Shown piece after piece: positions 12,621-25,300 of a stretch of DNA of 64,000 nt. The DNA is taken from positions 134,763 to 198,762 of the forward strand of contig NAOQ01000055.1 in assembly GCA_002751075.1 (NCBI GenBank), given 5' to 3'. The stretch is from Ichthyophonus hoferi. Taxonomy: Eukaryota > Opisthokonta > Ichthyosporea > Ichthyophonida > Ichthyophonidae. The position numbers and the translations under genes were made by a program. How positions within the stretch are numbered: position 1 is the stretch's first letter; every line of letters begins with the position of its first letter. The notes beneath the pieces were generated by a model, which was given only the letters and a program-made list of their open reading frames with translations, had not been told where the DNA came from and searched no databases.

Positions 12621-15317
12621 TTAAGCATTGAGTACTAGAGCCAGACCAATCTTGTGGTTGTCAGACGTGAGGTTCTTTCCATCAATACTAAGGCCAACTG
12701 TCATCTTGACACCAGGACGGATGGTCTGGGTATAGCCTAGGCCACATTCACCCATACTATTGAGCTTGGTCTGAAGAGAGAGAGAAGAGAGCGTGTGAGA
12801 TTAGATGGATGGCATTATATAGCAAAGGCACAGGGGCACAGTGACGAGTTCATCATTACAGTCACCTCGAAAAAATTAGATTAGAAGAGGGATAGGGAAA
12901 TGCCATAAAAAAAAGCTTGATTTAAAAATGCATATGTAACACTAAAACCAATGATAATAATCAGAAAAAAATACAAAAGCAGAATAAAGGGTAATAAAAT
13001 CGGCGAGTTTGGTGGACAGAAATAACATATCATAAAGTAACTAAAGGGGAATACAAAGAGAAGGAATATATAAAATTATAGTGGTTAGAAATGTAAAGGA
13101 GTACAGGCTACCTTAAAGTATGAGGTGCTATCAATTTGGTAGTGGGCACCAAAGGAAAGGCTGGTGTCCCCTTTCGCACGTGAGAAATCGCATTGCACTC
13201 CAGTCTGAACCTTGGCATTGGCCTTATGGTAGACATAGGTGGTGAATTCAGTTCCATTGCTCCTGTGTAGGTAGAGGCCGAGGTAGAGATAGACGTAGGA
13301 AAATGAGAGGGGTCAGATATGTCTAGTCTACACATCTATGAATACATACTGTCATGGAGACGAATTAAATACAACTTGGAAGTATGGTTTGATTTGTTAA
13401 GTTTTTGGGGTGTGGGCGGGGGAGGGAGAATACCGCTTTAACTTTTAATCTAGCATTTGATTGGTTACTAATTATATTATACTAGCTTACCCGAAAACAT
13501 TCTAGCCTAAACCATGTATGTTTCAATAGATCATACATTGTCAACAGTGAAATATGGTCATATATAATGTGATGTATTTAATTATTAACTATATTATATT
13601 CCAAGACTAATCCACAGGGTAAGCATTACTAATATAAATCCTGTATGTGGATAACCATTATCACTTAAACCTCCTATTGCATTATTCAATGGTTTTATCC
13701 TGTATATATATATATTCTTGCGTTATGGGTTGTATCCTAATACATATATTCGTGAATTAATATCATGTTAAAGTAAAAATATGACTATTTGCGTGGTAGC
13801 AATAATTTTTTAAAGTAAAACGGCTAATCAAATAGTAGCTGAACCTAGAGATGGTTTACAATTCTCACCTACCATGACCAATCACATGCAAGAAATCACC
13901 CAATAACTAATAATAAAATAAATTCACCTACCCTTTTACTATATTATGTTACATTGTAGTAAATAATAGTCTACAACATTTTATGATACATACACACTAA
14001 TACATAGAGACACATAAGTATTTGTAAATAAGAGAATAAACACACATGTAAACTTACAACACAGTAGCAGTGAGCTCGCCGTTTTTGTAACCCAAAGAAC
14101 ACTTAGGCTGGGTAAAGGTAGAGGCCTTCACATCATACCCACCATCCACCCCCACCACTAGACCACAAGGGCTATCATAGACAGAGGAAAGTTGGGTCTT
14201 GCCATTCAAATCACCAACGGCTAATACACGAAGGGAATCGTGAATGTAGTCAAGGGTAAGCTGTGATAGTGGTGAAAGGCTATGGTTGGTAGGGTAGAGT
14301 ATGGCCACCATACCATGGATGATAGTACATATTACAGTATGTATAATACTATTAGTATCTGATAGCAAACATAGAAATAATCAGTTAAAAAAGATAAATA
14401 CCATACAATATCACATCGAATTTCACAATAGAATAAAATAAACATAACATAGCATAATACAGTATCATATCCATATGACCTGACAACACAGAGCAGGATA
14501 ATACGCACACCCACCCATCCATTCATATACACAAATACATACCTTGCCGGACAAGTCCCCGGTATTAGGAGCATAAACCATCTCTCCTTCTGCAGTGAGT
14601 CCCTTGGCAATGTCCTTTAACTCGACCACCTGTGTCAACACATTGCGCGTACTCCACTTCTCAGTGAAGGTAGCTTTCGAAGGGGCATGGTGGTATTTGG
14701 ACTCAAAGGTGCCTGCTAGCACTCCTGCCTTACTGGCGATATTACCTGAGGTCTTGAGCTCCTAGAGTGATAGGATACCATCAAGTACAATATTTTGTTA
14801 GAGCTACAACGAATGTACTGTATTCATCCTACCAATTAGAGTAAAGTGTGCGGTAAGGATAGTATATGTAAATATATGATATATACATACTATATATTAA
14901 AAATTAAAAATATATATTCTGAAAAGAAAACGTAAAAGAAAAAAAAAAGAAAGAAACAAAAGCAATCTACTGGCTATTAATATACAATACATACAATATA
15001 TATAGCGTGGTTTTGTTTCCAGGGTACTATGTAAGGTAATCTTTTCCTATTAACATACGTATATAAAGTTCACTAAAATAAGTATTGAGAATGAGAATAT
15101 AAATGCACATGTTTTTTTAGTCAACGGGACTTTAAATTAGTACGTAGCTATGGTTTACGATATACTATCATGTTATGTATATACTATACTATATGACACT
15201 TACAATGCCCTGAGCTGTCTTGCTACTGACTTCTAACTTCACTTCTCCAATGGGGAAGTCTCTAGTAAGGACATCTCTGGCTTCCTTGCTGATATCGCCG
15301 AACTTTACAGGTGCCAT
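12621..15317 (-). CDS. VDAC: Voltage-dependent anion channel (mitochondrial porin)
   Basis: Outer mitochondrial membrane beta-barrel that passes ATP/ADP and small metabolites. Coding exons in transcript order: 15317-15204, 14761-14543, 14260-14058, 13262-13112, 12770-12621. Phases are continuous and give 278 aa, close to the usual 280-283. The N-terminal helix has the family pattern (MAPVKFGDISKEARDVL). Next come TFTEKW, the LSGK and NGTEFTTYVYHK strands, HYQIDSTSYFK, and the diagnostic C-terminal LGYTQTIRPGVKMTVGLSIDGK with the end GLALVLNA. The last coding exon is followed by AATAAA at 12542-12537. A minus-strand acceptor at 15333-15334 shows a 5'UTR intron upstream of the start codon. The gene runs convergent to PHKA and is followed, in the same orientation, by RPF1. 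Confidence 0.97.
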
Positions 15318-15840
15318 GTTGTTCTGTTTAACCTACAAAGGTAAGTACAAGAAACAACATTAATAAATACTTCACTCAAGTAAGAGGTAATATCATGTTA
15401 AGATAAAAGGAGTATATATAATGGGTGTAAGAATATAGTTTGGTGGAAAGTGAAGTATACTTAATAGATGGTAGTGTGTTATACACTTCTGTATATAAAG
15501 TGTATCTTGAAAACATGTAGGAGAATAACTTCACACATGTACCACTCAAACATTGAAATAATGTCAACTAATAAACATGGGATAATTGAAGAAAAAAAAA
15601 AAAAAAAAATTATGGTTTAGATCACACTACCAAGGGGTCTTAAATCGTTATATAGAATAAAATAGAACAAACCAAAAAAACCATACTATTATATCTACTA
15701 TAACATACCAAATATCGCAAAACAAAAAATACTGCACAAAAATAAGGTACAATTAGAACTAATAGGGGTTTAAAGCAGTGAGTAGTACATCTTAACCACA
15801 TGATATTTACCCACTGGACATTTAAATAAATTGATCTTAC

Positions 15841-15860
15841 CTGAGCCAGGGCATTTTCTT
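15841..15860 (-). other. Probable 5'UTR exon end of VDAC with upstream ORF
   Basis: On the minus strand the sequence CTCAG|GTAAGATC is a near-ideal donor, and it pairs with the acceptor at 15333-15334 just before the VDAC start codon. The 5' limit of the exon is unknown. The spliced leader would contain an ATG starting a 13-codon reading frame that overlaps the VDAC start. Confidence 0.5.
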
Positions 15861-15869
15861 TTTATTATT

Positions 15870-17478
15870 TTCAAACTATTCTTACAAAAGAATTATTATT
15901 TTTGTTTTATGGCTTTTAAAATTTATTATTAATATTTACGATTTGGTTAACTTTAATTTTGTTCCATGGAAAAAAAGATATTGTAGCAGTTGTATGTACG
16001 TACATAAAACAATTTAGAAACACGTTGAACCAAAACAAAGCATTAAATCAATATTAAATGGTTAAGAAATTAAAACCCGATTATAATTGAGCTATATATT
16101 ATAAATATAACGTGCGAGTAAGAATACACTAAATAATTGATAATTTGGAGATGCTTTTGAAAAACAATGCTCTAGATTAAAATATATGCACAAAAATATA
16201 TGCGCAGCTCCGCGTTGGCTTAGCATATAATTGAAAGGTATGTGAAAGTTATGATTGGCTATCGATTGAATGGCAAGCCGCCGCATGTGAGAAATGTATA
16301 AATAGAATATATAAAAGGATCTCTTTTTAAACTCGCTCAATTCGTGTATTTGCTTGTTTATGAATATCTTTTGTAATTATAGTGTAAGAAGTAATGTAAC
16401 GAAAGAGTAATAAAATAATCTTAAATGTTTCTATTGTGTGGAACCAAATTATGTTGCATATTATATTTAGCTACTAACTGATAATAAGTTAATGACCAAC
16501 TTTCAGTTTAGTTTAACTTGGGCGGCATTAATATCTCAAGGCCTACTCAACCACTAAACATTAAAGTAGATTGGCCTGTTGATTTATTTTTATAACCATA
16601 CCCGTACATACCCATATTCGCACATAACCACAATTAGCAATGTAAGCACTCAGTGAAGAACATGTATTGAGGAGTCCAAGAATAAAAATTTGCATACTAA
16701 CATACTATTTCCAAGGCGATTTGTATCCTTTACCTACGTAGTGGAATGCTTATCAAAACAAAACTTGGGTGCACTCAGATAATTGAGAACTTAAACTTTC
16801 AAGCCTATAGGTAATAGATAATAGCCTTATATTACTAGATAGAATTGAAGATCAAGAGAAAATCTGTGACAGGATGTAGTGGAATACCAACAAAAAAAAA
16901 AGTGGATAATAAAGGGAAGTGATATCGACATAAAAATTGCAATATATTTCCTACCAGAGGAACTATTTTAATAGTAAGATCCTATTGAGCGAAGCCCAAA
17001 GCACCATATTAAGTTATTCAACTTTCTTGCATGTACTGTGGCAGTATTTTATCCGATATTGATTATAAGACAGACAAAGAACTACAATATCTACATTAAT
17101 TATTAGTCATAGGTTCCCTGACTCTATGTACTAGGACAAGTCTCCCAATGTATGACCGTGATTGCTAGATGATCAACCTCATACATACTTGGTACCTAAT
17201 TCTCTGTTTATACATTTTAAACAACCTGGTAACAAGACAATATATGCGACTGAACGCCCCCACTGCACAATAAACGGGTGCATAAAATTAATAATATACC
17301 TTCCCAGAGTGCAATAAACCCAGAGAGAAGGTTGTACGGTGTTTGAATGTATGTATATTTCTGTATAACTGCTAAAGGCAATGGAATTATTATCACTCTT
17401 TTTACCATCGCTGCAAATGCTACTTTATACTTATACGTCTAGAATATTTGGAGTCAAACACTGGATAAAACAGTTTGC
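15870..17478. other. Region between VDAC 5' end and RPF1 3' end
   Basis: No coding exon recognised. The stretch 16200-16300 is less AT-rich and contains an inverted CCAAT motif (TGATTGGC) near 16254, so it may hold the VDAC promoter; that is inference only. Confidence 0.4.
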
Positions 17479-20400
17479 TTAAAGAAGGAATCTCCGTCTG
17501 CTGGTCTCCATTTGCTTGCGCTGTAAAGGAGATATATATATTATTAAATAGATAGAACAACTCGGGTCATATAATTAATAAGTTTAGAATGCTTTGTGGA
17601 AATGCCACATTTTCTAGTAGTTGCCACTAGTTGAAATGGAGGACAAAAAAGTGTATACCTCAACAGTAGCTACCCTGAAAGAAATGATAGCAACATATGA
17701 TAATTAATTCATGCTTTTTACGTTCAGTACGATATCTTTTGAAAATAAGTCAAGACGGGTGTTAATGTATACAAATATCAGAGTAACTTACATTGTGCAC
17801 ATGCTCAAATTCACCAAACTTAGAATCAAATGTTCCCTTCTGTAGAGATCTTAGCTTCAGGGTGAACTTGGGGCCAATCTCCTGCAGTCCTACACGCTTA
17901 CCCTCATGAAAGATGTATCTATGGAGATATCCATAATGGTTACATTAGAAGTTAATTATTTTCGCATAAAAAACCTATGCAAATATGTATGTATGTAGGT
18001 GTAAGTCCTGATTCTTTAACAAATGCTAAAACAGCTTGGTGGTTAGTGGTTTAGGTTTATTAATAAAAAAAAGACTAGTTTCCCATAATTTTAACTATCT
18101 TCCATCCTCTATATTACGTAGTTGCGTGTTTAAAGAACAAATGAAAGGGCAGCAACTGCTCATTACCACACCCCCTCGGATGTATCATGGTCTATGACAT
18201 ATAACCTACCTGTGTTGGCGGAAGAAGATAAAATCACGCTGGTTGTGAAAGGTGACCACTTGGCGTCCAAGAAACTCGGGATTCTGGGGGAATAGGGCTG
18301 CAAACATACGGCCTACCTGTAGCCACCCATAGGGTATAAGATGATGTCGCTATAATGATGACGTGGTACAGTAGCATTAAGGACTCACTGTGATCCTAAG
18401 CTAACTCAGGGCTATCACATATATATGGATGAGGACAAAGTTACGTGCTTAGTATCACCCATACATATCTGTATCCAGAATATGACAGAGATCTAACAAT
18501 ATTATGGTATAGCATACCTAACGGGAAAGCTATTGTACGGGTATTAGTAGAGTATCGGATTGAAAACGTAAAATGACTCGATTGGATATGGTGAGTTACA
18601 TACCCTGTGTCCTAGACGGGTGTTAAAGTTGTTCAGAATTAACTCCGGTCGGTGATTGGTCTGTCGTGCATGATTCTGTCAAACAAGAAATGATAGGTTA
18701 GCCGCGATAAACTTTAATTAATAAATATGGAGAATACTTGACAAAAGTGACCAATAATAATCCATAATTTCTAAATAGGCCACACACTGTACAAGAAGGA
18801 AGTAAGGATTGGTTATCATGAGCCAAACAGTAACACGTGAGAAAATACAAGGATTTTTACTGCATATATATTTATGTGTGTCCAATTTTGTCTTACTAAA
18901 AAATCTAAGGTAATAAATAAATAGTAACAGCAACATCTACATGATGACAGTGAAAAACATAGGATATCTGATATAGTATATAAAAGGCACAAAACCTATA
19001 CCACATGTGATAAACGTACCCTAATCTGCTTTCCCATCCTGACATTGGTCACCTTAAAGTGTGCAGTGGGACCCTCGGGTAAATGTGACAGAAGCATGGC
19101 ATCTAATTGGTAGATAAATGCCAATAAGAAGGAATCCAGTCATTTATAGAATTATTTCTGGACTATATGACCAACAGCATACAACATACTCCTATAACAT
19201 ACATACTAACTTATTTTTCTTCCTCCCTTCGATCTCTTATATCTTGTAATGCAGCCAGGCATAAATATATAGGCCAGCCAACACTAATACCTAAATATAA
19301 TGCACATCTGCAATCACTCACGAATAATAAATAGTGCTTGGAGTATTGTTACAAATAAACTATAGATATAACCTCATTGAAATTTCAAAACCACAAATTA
19401 ATGTTACAATACACAACTTTTATATAGTTAATTGCCAGTCTGGGTACAATCTTTACTAGGCCTCAGTGATGAGCATATAGCAGTATCTAAATACCAGTCT
19501 ATAGTTATGCGAATGTAAACCGCATAGCGTATGAACAAGTCTATAGATATATTGAGTCCTGGTACAATACTTACTTGGAACCTTCCTATCCTCATTAACG
19601 ATGATAATATCAGTAAAGCTTAGAGTCTTGGCGATCTCTGTAATCTCCTTCAAGGTATAGCGCTTACGATCATAGAAATCAGCATCCGGCATCATGTTAA
19701 TTAATTCCTCGCAGAATTTGTAGGTTACCTGTGTGTACATGGATTAATATTAAGATACATACTATATTGTTATAGCAGGCTTTGAAAAAGAGAGGCAACA
19801 AGTCATACCAATCCATGAATACAAATAGGTAAGATAAAATAATCCAAGGACTCATTCTCCTATTTTTAGTTGGTAAGCAAGTGTACATAAACATACGTGT
19901 ATGCATCTCATACTTGGAAAAAATTGTATAGAGGGCATATATATAAATGTATGCGCGTTACTACGCTAAAACAAATTCTAGTAGATACACACATAGTAGA
20001 TACTTGTATCAATTTACTCACCTGCGAGATAGCCTTTTGACTGGTAGTAATCAAAATCTTGGGACGATCTCCAGCGAAATATCCGGCAAGTTCATCAGTG
20101 GCTTCATCATTCATTACCTAGTAGAGCAAGAAATCATATTAAAACGCCAATATATATATTGGATTTGTGTTACGTAGTATTTGAATGCACATAAAGCCGA
20201 TGGTATGTGTGTTAAACAGGCCAGTATAGAAAGGAAGGCATGACTGACAGTGCCTACCTACCAGTGTGAATGCATATGATAGTGGAAGACGGTCATGCCT
20301 ACCTTTACATCACACCAATCCCATTCCCTCTTTCCCTCTAACTCACCTCTTCATCGTCTGGCTCCACTATGGTCTCTTCTACCACGCGCTGGCTCTCAAT

Positions 20401-20997
20401 GGTCTTAGGGACCTTGCGGACAGGTGCCACCTGCAGCACATAAATAATATGTCAATGGCTAAAAGTGTGTATTTTATGAGAAAAAGAGACCTCAGGAGAG
20501 ATAGAATGAATATGGTAGAAAATGTAGCTGAACTTCTTATCTTTATCAGTGGTCTACTATTGCGAGTTGTATAGTAAAATAAATATCATGCACTTTCAGG
20601 GTCAGAGTTAAGAATCTACATGAGTGTATTAATCTTATAGCTAATATGGTGTAGGTGATATAAAATTTGGACATATATTAATATATATATACTTATACAG
20701 CATAAAACGACAATCGGAAAAGTATTGTCCTGTTTCGCCTATACTTATAAATATACAGATACATGTCAAGAACAGCAAGCATACCCCATCTCCTGCAGCT
20801 TCCTCCGCCTCCCGTTTATTAGTAGCTCTCCTTTTCTTCTTATCTTCCTTCTTCGCTTTTTTAAACTTCTTGTACAAGTCCCGTCTTTTATCTTTACATT
20901 TAATACTGGCTGGGTTCTTATCCTCTAATTCACTGCCCTTGAGTGCAGGACCTGAGGTATCCTCCCTCTTATATGATAACTTAACTTTCTCCGCCAT
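17479..20997 (-). CDS. RPF1: Ribosome production factor 1, Brix domain
   Basis: Nucleolar factor for 60S subunit assembly (27S pre-rRNA processing in yeast). Exons in transcript order: 20997-20785, 20430-20347, 20117-20022, 19728-19575, 19102-19020, 18675-18604, 18316-18210, 17918-17792, 17520-17479. Every junction phase agrees and the product is 325 aa (human about 349). Residues 1-71 are a Lys/Arg-rich basic tail with nucleolar character. The Brix domain follows, with [64 protein letters not shown] and [12 protein letters not shown]. The end, [19 protein letters not shown] then [10 protein letters not shown], matches the RPF1 family rather than other Brix proteins (IMP4, BRX1, RPF2, SSF). 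It is head to head with the RNA-binding gene at 22364. Confidence 0.97.
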
Positions 20998-22345
20998 ATT
21001 GGTATATCAGTGTATATATGAATTGTATATAACCCAGCCTAACCTACCACTATATAGTAGGTTCGTGTATGCTATACTAATATATATAATAGCTGGTCAA
21101 CTGTATTTACGTATGGAAGCCACACGTGTATACTACTTCATCTCTATATTTCCCGCATTTGAAATGGGTAAATATTAATTTACATCGTTTGTGTTAGCCA
21201 ATCCAAAATAGTATATATTTCTCAAATAATTATATAATTACATATATCACATTGTATTGAATTTTCTTAAATTAAACCATTTATCTTATATCCTATAAAT
21301 TAAGTGTTGTTTCCTTGTAATTATTGTGACATCATTTGGAAAGATAATCTCCAGAAAACAAACAACAAAATTTCGATGCCAATTTTTTTTCAAAAAATTT
21401 TTTTTTCATTATACCTAAGACTACTCTTTAAATATACTAAAAAGCTCTAATTTGTACAGCTTTAAAAACAGAACAAACATAGTTACCCAACAGGACATCT
21501 ACAGAGTTATAAACAAACAACATTATATGAAGATTACTTATAATGGGATATTTTTTGGTATTCCATAGACAATCGCACAAGTCACATTTAAAACATGCTA
21601 AAAGCATTATTTTCTTAATATTCGTATTAAAAACGTAAGTGTAGTAAATCAATCACTACAAATTATTAAATGAGCCATCAGAGCCTTCCATTAATGTGTT
21701 CTATTTTTAACGTTTAGCGCAATCGGAATCATTATAGCCTACACTTAAAATTGGATTATTCTGATCATTTATGAGTTATAGTTAATTATATTGTTTAATA
21801 GCCAATGGTTAGTCATTAGCTACACGCGGTCAATTAATTACGGATACGCGTATGGAAGAAATTAAACATTCCATTTGATTTTAACTACAACACGAAGATT
21901 GGATATAGGCATATAGGTATATAGGCATATAGGTGTATATATATTATATTATAGATATCTATATCTATGCTATATATATACATATATAGTGGGAGTGTAA
22001 TTTTTATTTTTGTTTATTGCTTACTACCTATATCAGTTGGTAGGTTGGGTACCATAATATAATAGAATTTTATATTTTTAACTAATCCTTTCTTTTTTTT
22101 CTCTCTTTTTTTGTTAGGTTTTATCAATCTCTGCTATATTGTTATATCACATTACAACCTTCCATTACCTCAAGGATCCTCTCCCCTCTACAGACTTTTT
22201 CTACCTCTTTATATTTATCTTCACACTCAGATAAGTACAGATTAGGCCCTGGGAACTCATCCCTATTTATATTGAGCCTTATTTACTTATATACACTTAC
22301 CTGATTTTGGACACCACCCACACATACTAATATTCTTCATCACAG
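20998..22345. other. Divergent intergenic region RPF1 / raver-like gene
   Basis: About 1.35 kb separates two divergent start regions. It contains TA-rich runs, CCAAT motifs near 21197 and 21802, and a pyrimidine-rich stretch ending in an acceptor at 22344-22345 just before the right-hand gene's start codon. That acceptor implies a 5'UTR intron whose first exon was not located. Confidence 0.5.
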
Positions 22346-22363
22346 GTACTTCCTTGTTTTAAC

Positions 22364-25300
22364 ATGAACCGAGCAGAGGCTGAGATGGTCTTAGGACCGT
22401 TTAGGTCACAGTTTGGCAGGAGGCCTGGACTTGTGGTGGTGAATTTCCCACACAACATTAAGCAACAGGCAAGTAGCTATCTCATTGCTATAGATATATT
22501 TATTCACTGTCACCCTACACACTTGTGTATATCAGGGTTATTGATACACACACTTTTTTTTTTTCAATTTATATATGTACATTCTCGTATCGCTCCTTCA
22601 ATCTCATTTTCTTCCTCTCTCTTTCCCTAGGCCGGTTCTTATTGTACTACTTTTATCTCTTGCTATCTACCTTACTCCTATTCATATTCCTCACTTTTGC
22701 ATTGCTTGATCTTAATCTCATTTTATTGTAACTTCCCTTCTCTTTCTATTTCTTACTTCCACGATATGTTGTCAGTTTATATCCAAGTATCTTATTATAG
22801 CTATATAATATATTTAATAGCTTCACTCTCACAACTCGGTCATAATTATCAGCACATCCAATAATAATACATACTAGACTTTTACAAAGTATACCTGTGC
22901 GCGTGGTTATTACACCACCGGGTTATTGATAATATAATATAATATAGTAGAGTATAGTATCTATGTTAGTATTGTTTTATCCTATCATCCTCGCCTCTCT
23001 CACTATCCTACCCCACCTCTATTACCCTCACCAGATCATGCCATACTATGCTATGCTTTATAAAAATTGTTCTAAATATTAATAACTTATACATAGGAGG
23101 TACGTCAATGCCTAGCAGAGTTTGGCCAGATAGACACTATGGAGATGGAGATGGGGCCTGGTATGTATTTTTTTTTTGGCTATCACTAACATATAATGGT
23201 AACTATGCACTGATAATCATAGTGCCTATGCATACTTGCCCTTTTTCTTCCCAGGGTGCTCTTAATACGATGAAAAGAAATGAATAATTTATGTACGATA
23301 TCATTTATCCTCCTTTGTATGCTATTTCATCTCTTGTGTATCATGCAATCATTCATTCTTGGTTGCCTCCTGACGTCTCTCTCCTATTGGTCATTGGACT
23401 TCATTTTATTATATTCAGCCTTCCTATTGATCAGTCTCTCACCCACTAACTATACATATACTGTATAGTACCATACATATAGTACCATGCATATACCATA
23501 CACTACCCTACATATACTACTATACATATACTATACACTACCATACATATACTACTATAGATATACTATACACTACCATACATGTACTACTATACATATA
23601 TTATATACTACTTTACATATACTATATACTACTATACATTTACTATACACTACTATACATATACTATCATGCATATATATATTCATCCCCCTCCTGTTAC
23701 CTAAACCCACTAACTATGCACATTATGCCCACCAGCCAATAGCATGCATGTGAAAGTGAAATTCACATCACCAATAGATGTGAGCAAGGCCAGAAATGCA
23801 CTGATGTCTGGGGCCAAGACCAGTCATGGCCTTAAACTAGGGTATAAGCCCTACCCCGCCGAGGGTATATTATTCATTGGGAACCTGCCCTGTGACTATG
23901 ATGAGAATAAGTTTCTACAGTTCCTTGATAGTCGTAAAGTTCCTGTTCGTGTTTGTTGGGTTCGCAGTCTGATTACTGGCAGAAGCAAAGGTAATTGTGG
24001 TGCTGGTCGTTGTGGTTTTAATGGGTTGGCGGTAGTATTGATAGTGGTCGTGATATGATTGTTGCTATTAGCATTGCTATTATTATTGTTAGTATTAGTA
24101 TTGTTATTGTTACTACTAGTATTATTACTAGTGTGTCTGTTGTTATTATTCTTAGTTACTACTATCCTTTTTATTATAGTTTAGTAGTAGTAGTAGTAGT
24201 ATGTCTATTACGATTACTGGTGTTGTTGTTGTTGTTGTTTATAGTAGCAGGAGTGGTATTATTAATGTTATTACTACTATTATTATTGGTTTTTTATCTC
24301 ATTTCTTTTATTATTCCATTGTTGCTCTCTCTGTAAGATGTATATAGTGTGTAAATCTTCAATTCTTAACCCCTAATAGTGAGCTTGGGACTAGTAGTAG
24401 ATGATATAATAGGAAATGATAGTATATTGTACTGTGGTGTGATATGTTATAATCTGATATAGTACAGTCTAATGCAATATGATATAATATAGTTTAGTGT
24501 AATAAGATATGATGGCATGTAGTTTAGTGTACTATATTGTATTGTAGTATGTTTTGATTTAGTATGGTAGTATGGGATGTAGTTGTGACCTTTAAAAGAG
24601 TGTATTGTAATCCTTAGATGCTCTAGAAAGGAGCCAATGATATTAGTGGCCCCCAAGAGCATATTACCAGTAACTGAGATATTATATCATATCTTGTAAT
24701 TAATTGGCTGAGCTTGAGTTTTTTTTTATATAGTTACATCATCTGATCTTTTACTTAACGCCCCTCAATTTGTAACTATGGCTACCGCTATGCTTTGACT
24801 TTATTTATTATAATATATTGATGTAGTCTGATATTGGGCCTTTTTTATTCGTTAATGGTGTACTAAACCCATTATCTACTGATTTATTATAAGGTATACA
24901 TATAGATAGCTCGATTAATTGAGGTCCAAGGTTGCAAGCTGTAAATATTATATTATATGATACTATATTAGGTGTATTTATTAGTCAGACCTAGGGTCGC
25001 CCGCTTTATTTTCCTGATAGATTGTTATTTCCATGTGGTTTTCTTCCTAACGCCTAGTAACTTTTGGGTTTCATGTTATATATTAGATGTGCTTGGTCCA
25101 GTTTACGGATCAGTAAACTCGTTTTTTTGACAACAATTGATATATTTGAACCATCTGATGGGCTGTTCATTATTTAATTGTATACATACGCGATCCTTCT
25201 TACGTAATGTCTTAATATTACGTAAGAATGAGTCGCGAGCCATATAAACTGTATAAATTTGTGTAATTTTGAATATCTTGAATTATCTATTCAATTATAA

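Noticed and set aside
23240-23290. Candidate second-intron acceptor and exon after 23255
   Set aside because: In the required phase it meets a stop within three codons; the acceptor at 23734-23735 keeps the RRM1 frame instead.
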